Positions 54,601-64,000 of a stretch of 64,000 nt of DNA are shown piece by piece. Made by a program: the position numbers and the translations under genes. The first letter of the stretch is position 1. Every line of letters begins with the position of its first letter. The notes beneath the pieces were generated by a model. It was given only the letters and a program-made list of their open reading frames with translations, did no database searches and was not told the DNA's origin. The stretch lies in the NCBI RefSeq assembly GCF_030867145.1, contig NC_134420.1:6127823-6191822 (forward strand). Reading direction: 5' to 3'. This DNA is from Opisthocomus hoazin (lineage: Eukaryota > Chordata > Aves > Opisthocomiformes > Opisthocomidae).

Positions 54601-56900
54601 TGATTCCTGGAAGCTGCCAGTCTACCCACTCCATGTCAAGTTGATTAGATATAGAATCACATACACTAGGGACAGAAGTTTGATGTGACAAGTATGATTT
54701 TCCTTTCAGCAAGCTGAATCTCTTTCAAGATTTTCGGATAGACTGCACTGGTATGATGAGAAATAATTGCCTGACCCAAAATTTTAACACAATTCAACAT
54801 CAAACACGGCAAATGCGTCGAGTTTAGTTGCACTTGTATTCTCACAAGCACACATTTTCCTTATATGCTAAAAGCTTATTAAACAAAATCTTTCTCCCTT
54901 TTCTCCATTTCAAAATCTTACTGTCAGGAAGATCTTCCAAATCCATAGCAACCTGATTTTTAATCTGCACCACCAAAAACAAGAGCACATGCGTGGCTTC
55001 CTCCCCCTCCCCTCGGTCATATGCTCTGCTGACAAACTCAGCATTTGGAGGGGAAGGGATTAGTCACTGGAGCAGCAAGGGAAAACCAAGGATTCCTTAC
55101 AAAAGAAGTGCCTTCAAACCGTGTGTCTGCTACTCATCACTCACTTCACGTGAGAATTCAAAAACACTAGGCATGTTTTATGGCATGTTGCCTTTTTAAA
55201 AAGAAAATTATAATAATGGGACCTCTCTGACAGCTGCTTCATGGTTTGGAATATGAATACCAGTCCCAGCAGAGGCAGATTAGAGGCCAAAGTGTAGAGG
55301 AATGGGGGAGAGGTGAAAGGTTATTAGCTTGAGACATGTGTCTCCAAAATATATCTTGCAGATCTTCAGCACATAGCTATGCTGTAATGTTTACATCATT
55401 TTTAGAGTTTTGGTTGGGTGCTCTTTAAAAGAGAGTATATATAAAAATGTACAATACATAGTCATTATACACATGATATACCTGAAATAACATTTAGCCA
55501 TCTTTAGAAAAGATTATGAATCATAATCATAACGAAAAATTCATGTATACTACGTCTTATAATCAGGCAGTGCATTAATTACTTGAAGAGGAAAATCTTT
55601 TGACCAATTTTTTTTCTTTTGTTCACAAATTATTTTCATATTTACCCAAAGCATGCATCATTACCAAATCTCAATTTTTCTGCTGTGGTGTTTGCTATTC
55701 AGGAACAAGTACAGCCAACTACCAGTAATAATTAGCCAACTAATTTTACTACATGGACAGTCTAGGAACAGACACGTGCGGTCATCCCAGCAGCATAAGA
55801 CATTGTACAGAGAACCTGTGGAACTGGCTGGGAGCTGCTTATCAAGACTGGGAAATAGGATACGCTATGAGATCATCACGAAACACTTCTATCGTTTCAT
55901 CGCCTGATGTAGCACGTACGCAAAGCAGCCCATTAGAGAAAGCAAGCTGAGCATCTCTTTGTTCAGGCTGAGCCTCTTTTAGGATGACAACATATAGTAC
56001 ATGCTACCATATAATTTTACATGGCAGCTATGTACTGTCTAAGGATTTACACACCATTGACACTGTACAAAGAGAGGTCTGCTGAAATCTCACACAATAT
56101 AATTTAGTTTTACTTTTTCCTTTTACAGATTCCCAATACCGAGCAAATATATAAAAATCATTCCTAAAAGAACATTTTAATTAAACACTTGACATTTGGG
56201 AAATACTTCTGTTGCAGATGCTTCTGAAATTTCAATTTGTGTATCTTTCTGTACATGCATGATAACGTCTTCCAAGGATCACTTGACACATTTTGCACTT
56301 ATTTTGCACACACAATGTACACAAGGACAACATTGCTAAGAGCTCTGACGCTATTTTAAATTTTGCTTTTTCAAATTTTTGAAGTCCTAGCTTGCCCTAC
56401 TTAAACAGCATTTTAAAGTACATTTTTGCATGAATTTTTGCAGTATTATAAAAAGCTATTCAGTAAAAGCTTTTACATCCAGAGAAAGATTCTTTTGTCA
56501 CTGTGAACCTGCCAAGAGGTCCCTGCAGCACTCAGACTATGATCGATACTGTAGAAAACACCAGATACATCCAACTTCCTTTTTCTCCTTAAAGCATTAG
56601 CACGTAGCGTATGTAACTTGATGCTGAAAAACTCTGCTGTCTGCAGCCCCTGACAATCCAGTGTCATGTCTGGCTACTTTCAAAAGCTACATGAAGGTTA
56701 CTTGAGTGAGAGGAGAAGATAAATATTAGTAGATTAATAGTAATATATTTTCCTCTAAATAGAATTCAGTGCAAGTTTGGAAAAAGAAATATATGTTGGG
56801 AAATATTAGAGACATTGGGGTAGAGTCAGTTACTGCATACAGCAGGCACTGTCAATATAACTAATTTAATCACTGGAACTAACTCAAGAAAAAACCCAGT
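51681..56900. other. AT-rich intergenic DNA
   Basis: No gene is supported. At 55027-55043 the MAF-type half-sites TGCTGA and TCAGCA face each other across five bases, within a slightly GC-richer stretch at 54990-55150. Confidence 0.6.
52082..52095 (-). promoter_or_regulatory. CTCF-like motif downstream of the gene
   Basis: On the - strand it reads TCTGGAGGTGGCAG, matching the AGGTGGCAG part of the CTCF core. Its orientation is opposite to the upstream sites. Confidence 0.3.
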
Positions 56901-56912
56901 TAATTGTGGTCT

Positions 56913-56931
56913 TATATAAGAAGTGACGTCA
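56913..56931. promoter_or_regulatory. TATA-like palindrome beside a full CRE
   Basis: The palindrome CTTATATAAG (56911-56920) is followed after three bases by the full cAMP response element TGACGTCA (56924-56931). Both are symmetric, so either strand could be transcribed. On the - strand the CRE would be upstream of the TATA, the usual order. On the + strand a 98-codon open frame starts at 56936 and a donor-like site follows at 57240. Confidence 0.35.
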
Positions 56932-57108
56932 GTCTGTGTCTCAGTACTGGAAACTAATGCAGCCTTGTGGGGCTTTTAAATCTGGCAGCTGGCAGACTGT
57001 GATGTTGACAAGGAGAAAGACTAGAAGCAAAAGCTATTTTATTTTTAAAGTCAGAATGCTCTGTTCAAAGTTGGGAGAGATTCAACATTTTTTGGTTTTT
57101 TCTCCTCC

Positions 57109-57122
57109 TTGCCCTCTGCCAG
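57109..57122 (-). promoter_or_regulatory. CTCF-like motif downstream of the gene
   Basis: On the - strand it reads CTGGCAGAGGGCAA, a moderate CTCF core match, convergent with the + strand sites upstream of SLC17A6. Confidence 0.3.
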
Positions 57123-57240
57123 TTTGGAATTTACATGGAGGCAATTGTTCGAGGTTCAGGTGTGGCATCTCTGGAACCTGGGAAACTTCAGTTTTGTTAT
57201 CATCTTTTACATCTTTCAAGTGGCAGATATGAAATCGAGG

Positions 57241-60200
57241 TAATTCTGATACAAAACACTAGTAAAACAGTGTGAACACAGCATTCATGACAATGTTTTT
57301 TCTCAAAGGAATATTTGAGAAAAATGTCAGTAGTCCTTATTTCTTTATACTGCTTTTGGAAAATGTTCCTTGAGAATCTTTTCCATTATGCAAGTTGCTC
57401 TGTTATGTGAAATGGCCGGTCATTTAGCAGACATTTTGGAGATAGGATGGGGAAGGTGACAGCCTGAGAGACCAGTAAAGTTACTGGTCCAGCATTTCAC
57501 TGTGTGGTCTCACTTCTGTGACCATGTAGAAAGGCTGATTCACTTATTGGGGTCCACAATGGTGGGAAGAAGAGCAGATAGCAAAGAAGAAAGATGTGGA
57601 TACAATACAACTGATTTAGTATTTTGTTTCATGATGATGACAGCAAAACTACTGGTTGTTTATATGTTACCTGAGTGATCTCAAAGAAATCTTCACAGAG
57701 AAAAGAAAGCATGATGGTCTCTTACAGGTAGGAAAATCCAAGTATAGCAAACTGAAAGGACCAGGACATGTTTACTCAGTAAGCTACTGGCAGGGCTAGG
57801 AACAGCCCAGTTTCCAGTTCTAATGTACTATTGAACTATGCTACCTTTGTGGTGAAGAAGGAAAAAAATAGACACATACAGATATACTTGGATTAATTGG
57901 ATTCGACTTTGATTAATTTCAGCACAATTTAATTCTTGATTCCAACAGAGCACTGACTCATCAGAGTCTGAACATTGTGGCTGAACCACTGGGAATGTCA
58001 CTGAACAATACTTTCTCTCCATTTCTGTAAACAGGACTTCTGTAACATCAGGCCCTGGGCACTGAAGACATCCAGCAACTCACAGGATTGAAAACTAAGT
58101 CACCACCTTGAGCTCTAAATAATTTGACGGGGAAAAATATATCTCTGTCTCCTTCTGGAGGCTCCCTTCAAGGGCATAGACTTGTTTTTCCACTTATAAA
58201 AATTCTATTGTTCTCCTTTAAGCAATGAATTGCAAGAAACAAAATTTTACTGGGTACTTCAATAAACCACTTTGAGCTGCTTGTCCTTGCAGACATGCAA
58301 CAAATGAGTAATAAACGCTCCTTGAAGGATCAGAGCAATTGCCAGTGAACGAGACTACATGCCACATCCTGCTGCTGCCTATCTTGGCAGCACTCACACA
58401 TAGCAACTCTAGAGGAAGACATTAGAAATATTATAAATATTAGGGGAATATTACTAGGGGCATATACATTCCTAACTACATCTGTTATCTCCTAAAAAAA
58501 CAACTACTGCATTTCAGGTTCTACACCTCTCGAAATGTGACATTTCAAAGAAAAATGCATGAAGAAGCACAGTAATCCTAGTGAGGAGATGCAATTTTAC
58601 TGAATTTTCTGCATTTGTATTTATGAAAAAGCTTTAAACACTGCTTATATACTTTCCTCAGGGAATAAGATTCTGTGAATTCCTTTCTTTCAGAAATCTG
58701 TTCGTTTCTGCACAAATGTTACAAAAGAATATAGAATGCCTAATGATTTGTCATTGAGATAAATGAGCAAAAATGCTATTTTGTTTCTCGTTCCTAAGTG
58801 TAAGCAAGTATATTCCTCTGTGCCATAAATCACACATACACAAGAAGTCCAACCAATTTTTCAATAAAATATTAAAATATGAAATTAAATCCATTGGATT
58901 TAATGTGTAAGACATAAGCATTCTATCCTAAAGACAATGACAACACTTTTATCACAGTGAGTGACTGAGCTACACAAAACAAGGGCAGCTGTAACTTGTG
59001 TTGCCAACAACTTCTGCAGCTTTTTTGACCTTCCCATTGTGCTGTTCAGTAAAAAATGCATACAGGTAGTTACCATGGTAATCCCCACATCACATGATAA
59101 TCTTCAGCTGTTGCAGAGATATAGAGCATCTTCTTAAAGAAGCATGCATAGATGCACATAGATAACAGACAATAAATTTGGGACAAACTTCCTTGTTCAG
59201 TACATCTTAAATTAGATCAGGTGTGAAAACAGCACAGAAAAGGTTATGTCAAGGCTTCCCAAGCTAGACAACTGTAACAGTGGGAACACACTTGCTTGTA
59301 ACGAGCCCAGTGGGCACAAATAATTGATTAGATTTTAAAACCTTCAAACAGAAGTTGCATTACTTTCTTGTATGGTACAAAAAATATTGCATATACTTCA
59401 TAAATAATCATAAGAATATAACTGATTATCTCCTTTGTAAAATAATCCTGAGCGCACTTGATCGATGATACCTGTATGAATTCAGTTAAACTCATACAAC
59501 CATACAGAAATAGCAAAATGAATCTGATTCTGAAGATCTGGGGCTTTTTCAAACATGGACTTCCACTAGTAAAGGATGTGTTTTAGTCTTTGGTCACAAC
59601 ATAAACGCCTATGCCTGAACAAAATATCCCTGACACTCAAAAAAGAAAAAAGCATTTCAAGCTTAGAAGAATGACCTTGCCTTAGCTTCTACATCTGAGA
59701 ACAGAGCTCTTTTTGTTTCTGAAGCAGCTTGTCTTCAACTGTGAAGCAATCTCTCCCTCATCAGAAAACTCTCTCTCTCTCTGAAGTCCTCATTTATGTT
59801 GATCTAAAGCAATGCCTAGCGTGTGACTAGGGAAGAACATGAAAGGATGGAAGAAATCTAATAATGCTTCATTAAAAGAGGTTTGCTTACATATGTGGGG
59901 GTAGGAAGGGCAGAAGATGGAGGAGGTAGCCTATCTATCCATCTCATCACTTTCCCTGTTTCGCTAATGCAACTACTGAGTTTTTGTGTGGTTCGCAACA
60001 TGTAGAGCAGTGAAGCCCATTAGGCAGCCTTGTTGCTGTTCTCTGCACAATAGAGTCAAACACGGATTCCTCTTTTTGTATTTCACATGACTTGCAGCCT
60101 GTGACAGTGATCTTTCACAGAGTCTTTTTGCACATTGGGCCAGACATACAATAAAGAGTAGAAAGATGTGCTTGGTACAGAAGCCTGGCCTCTTCTCCCT

Positions 60201-63200
60201 TACCAACCATACAGAAACTACTCAATAGAAAAAGCTAAAGTGGTATTACCACTACTGTCTACCATCAGGATTTATCACAAATTTACAAGTACTGAAAATG
60301 GAAGTAAACCGGTGGATTTCTCCTGATGATCCAGTGGTTGCCTTTTAATCCTCAAAACATTGGCTTCTCGGCCAAATTAGCTAGATTTGCCTCACATCTC
60401 TGTATCTGATGTTTGAATCCATGTCTGAAATCTGCATTCTAGATGTCTCAAGGTCTACTAGCATCTCTATAGCAATTTTGACTCTATTTTTAAAAGCAAA
60501 ATCATTAAAATTATTTCAAAAGCTACTAAAATTTTACACAGTCAGTTACAACGCTATACACTGCATTTGTGCATTCCACATGAATTTACCGCTACTGTTA
60601 CTACTTACTCCACATCACCTGGTTAAGAACAATGATGATGAGATCCCATCACCATAAAAGCCTAGGACAACTTTGGTTTTTTTTCTAAGTGGAACCAATA
60701 TTACATAAGCAGCCTGCTAGACACCCTACTTTTCACTCTTCAAGGCCACATAAGTTAAAGTTAGCATCTGGATTTAAGCCAGCACATGTGGTGATCACAG
60801 GTGTAATAGTTTAGTGTGAAAGCACTGCTGAGTAACTAATTTTTTCACTTTTCCTCAATTTTTAATTAATTTTAAGGAAAAAACATGCAAAACAGATGGT
60901 AGAGATAGTAGCGGAGTCCAGCTGAGAGGGCGTGGGTAATTTTAACTTGAAAGCCAAGACTTGTACTGTTTGACAAGTGAAGGCAGAGAGAGAGAAATAA
61001 AACATAATTCTAATTAGGGACAGGAATTAGAACATTTGAGTCTGTGTACAAGCAACTCTACAAGGAATGGAGCACTTCAGGTTCTACCAGCATCTGAAGA
61101 GAGGGAGGGGTTATGAGCACTTCATGCATGCTTTTTCCAACTTTTGAAAGTTTTTTTTTTTGCCTATTTTCTATGCCTACTTTCCATATCAGAGCAGACC
61201 TTATTTCTCCTGTTCATTGCCATAAGCTACTTACAGCTAACAAAACTTAGTCTCAGGAAAATGTCAAATATAATGAAAAAGAAAGAGGAAAAGTTATAAA
61301 AGAGAGAAAGTTGGCAACAAGTTCTCCTATGGGTCACATTCTCACAGGTTCTGCAAGTTCTTCTCTTTCATTCACTAAAAACCATGCTACCACCTCAGCT
61401 GCTTCTGCTGCTGCCATTTCTGCTCTGGTTTGTGTCACCAGGGTATTGTCCGTAAAAAGAACACCTCCTCAAGCACTGCATAATGTCAGTGCTGGCTGAC
61501 AAGGTGGAAAAACAGCTTTACCCCTGAAAAACACCAAAAATGAACCACTGGGAGTTTATGTCTATTATTTCTTTACCATGAAGCAGACTGTGAAAGTAAT
61601 GGAGTATAACGATGTTGATGAGGAAAGAATAAACTATTTATTATTGTAATGTGATGTTCAAGGATAATTTTGAGAATATTAGAACATACAACAGATCCAA
61701 AACCTGAGTAGTGTCTAGAAAAGAAGGTTTTGAGGTCCTCTAATATGAACTCCAACACTAAGAACCCTGAAGAAAGAAAAAATGCCATTGATTTGTCAGT
61801 CAGATGTAATCAGTTCAATGGACTTTTTTCTAGCTCTTGGAAAAACAGAGCGCCACAACTTACCAGAATAAAAATTAAGGTTATGATTAAAGTAGAAGCT
61901 AGTGGGCAAGTGACAAAAAATAACAGAAGGCATGTCAGAAGGTTCAGAGTATTTCTTTTAATTGCCTGTTGAGTCTGTATGTTGACAGCAATAGGTTTAC
62001 ACCTAGAGCAAAATTATTTTTTAAAAGAATGGAAAAAATCACCTACCAGCTAGAGTCCTACACAGATACATCTGAGAATCTTCACAGAGATTCCAAAGAC
62101 CCTTTAGATTATACGTATCATACTGAGACTTTAAAATGAGCCACAGGGAACATTAAGGTACTAGTGACTGTAGGGAGAAAGTGATGAAAGCTTTCAGTTA
62201 AAAATGAGGGTAAATGGGACTTTCTATCCATCACGTACTGATGTTTATGTATATTCTCTAGTTGTAGAAATCTGCAAATCTGCCTTATCTCAATATCATT
62301 CAGTGGTAACAGGAATCTTGGGAGTGGCTGAAGCCTGGGGCAATGTAAGATAAGGACTAAAGCACAAACTCGTTTATAATTTTAAAAAGTTTAAATATCA
62401 GTTGTCTAACCATCTCCCCAAGGAGATCCTGGAACACCTTTCTGCATGGATGTTGAGGAGAAGAAAACTTCATAATTTTAAGATGAAACTTGATCATTTT
62501 ATGGAAACGTGTATTCAGGTGGTTGTCTGAATAGTAGCAGAGTACATATGAGGATTCACAAGTTTATCTCTAGTCCTTGTAAAATGTAGGATTATTTTTA
62601 AAGGACCAAAAAAGATCTATGTGAAACATTCTTAATGCAGGCCCCTCAACACCACTTCACATCCATAGCATGATACTATTATTATTTTTTTTTTTTAGTA
62701 AGCTGCATTCTGTTATAGAGGTAATAGTATTTGGCTTTCTTTTACAGTGAGGCAGAACTGCTAAGAACTAATCATTAGGCTGAATGAGGTTTACTCTAAA
62801 TGTTACTGACCAACTGATTATTATAATGCTATTAACTGGGCCTGCTAGTGCTTTGGAGCTAACATAAATGGCTTGGTTTGGCTTTCAGGTCTAGATCAAG
62901 TATGGTAATACCAGGCAGTTTTCAGTAACTGCCGTCTCAGACTGACAGGTACAACATTCTCGGTTCTTTTTTTCCCCCCTACGTTTTCTGGTTGTGAAAA
63001 AAAGATTTATTCTCTAAATAACCAAATGCATCTTCTAACTTTCAAGAATATCAAAAAGTCTGTGAGGATCAAGATGAATCATTTGACACATGCATATTTC
63101 AATGAACTTGTGGGTGTATGCCAGAATGTTTTACCCTTACTGCTGTTAACTTGCAGGCTACAAAATTATCAGGTATGAACATTATGTCATTGATTCCACA

Positions 63201-64000
63201 GAATCTTCACTAACAAAATCTGCCAGGGGATGACTAAAGAATTATTCTGAGATTTGGAGGATTTAAATGGAGCCCCGTGTTAGATACAGACTTCCCATGT
63301 GATCTCGTGCATGTCATTCAGACGTGATGCAGAAAATCTATGCTTTCTCCTCTCTCTGAGGGGCTTTGTTTCCAGTTCTCTCAAAACACTTGTCTAGTCA
63401 TGAAGGAATAAGGTTTGGTTTAGGCACAATCTTTCAACTCATCTTTGCTGAAGTAGTTCCACGTGCAAGGAAAGTTTACAGAAGAACACAAGAATAGCCA
63501 TACTTGTCGAGGCCACATAGCCAACTGCTTTGACTCCAACAACAAACAGAAGTGAGCACCTATGGAAGAGTACAAACAAGGCAGGCATATGCGATATTGC
63601 CCCTGTTAACAGTCTCCCAGCCTCTGGCAATTTTCAGCTTGGAAAATTCCCAAAGCCTGCTGGTATTTGTCTATTAAGTAATCCCCAAAGGATCTCTCTT
63701 CCAAATACTTGTTAGTCCCCTCTCGACACAATCTACTTTGTCATTCATAATGTCCTACAGGAAAGAATTTCACAGGTCTAACAACTTCCTTCTTGGTTTG
63801 GTTTGGTTTGGTTTGGTTTTTTGTCAGCCCCTGCTGCCCTAATTTGATGGCCCTGATTTCTTGTGCTGGAAAAGACAAATGACAGGTCATCGTGCTACTC
63901 CTGATTTTGAAGCCTTCTGTTTTGATCAAGTTGTCTTTATTTCCATGTTGAAGATCGCTAGCCTAGGCAGTCACCCTCTGTGTGGAAGTCTTCTTTTGAG
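57241..64000. other. AT-rich intergenic DNA to the window end
   Basis: Nothing coding is supported; open frames are under about 85 codons and featureless. It contains a CT-rich run near 59768-59780, a T12 run at 62685-62696 and a GGTTT pentanucleotide array at 63795-63819. FANCF and GAS2, which follow SLC17A6 in mammals, are not recognised here. Confidence 0.6.
63795..63819 (+). repeat. (GGTTT)5 microsatellite
   Basis: Five perfect pentanucleotide units followed by a short T run. Confidence 0.9.

Overview
The window holds one complete protein-coding gene, a vertebrate SLC17A6 (VGLUT2, vesicular glutamate transporter 2), on the + strand. Its 12 coding exons run from the ATG at 8616 to the stop at 40191-40193. 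Joining the exons at GT-AG boundaries gives an uninterrupted 581-residue protein, close to the 582 residues of the mammalian protein. The organism is a vertebrate, most probably a bird. This rests on a fairly compact gene (about 33 kb), GC-rich 5' exons full of long G or C homopolymers, and the absence of any recognisable mammalian SINE or LINE. I did not see the 3' tail of an avian CR1 element either, so the bird assignment is an inference.

Layout. Positions 1-7.6 kb: AT-rich upstream DNA with no gene I can support, containing two CTCF-like motifs and a 12-bp perfect inverted repeat. 7.67-8.56 kb: a CpG island that should carry the promoter, followed by coding exon 1. 10.9-13.1 kb: a second GC-rich, G-run-rich stretch with exons 2 and 3. 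12.9-29.3 kb: the 16.5-kb intron 3. 29.3-40.2 kb: exons 4-12 in an ordinary AT-rich setting. 40.2 to about 41.99 kb: a 3' UTR of about 1.8 kb with several AATAAA signals. 42-64 kb: intergenic AT-rich DNA with a few compositionally distinct islands but no recognised gene. In mammals the neighbours are ANO5 on one side and FANCF/GAS2 on the other; I saw exons of neither.

The most striking regulatory signal is a 28-bp tandem duplication in the CpG island (7902-7957). Each copy contains a near-perfect RE1/NRSE element, the binding site of the neuronal repressor REST. VGLUT2 is a glutamatergic-neuron gene, so a doubled RE1 about 0.7 kb upstream of its start codon makes direct functional sense. Secondary observations include a cluster of short upstream ORFs before the ATG, in-frame tandem splice acceptors before exon 12, a candidate 88-codon membrane-protein ORF on the opposite strand just downstream of the gene, and a CRE next to a TATA-like palindrome at 56.9 kb. 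All motif calls were made by eye and none was scored against a matrix.
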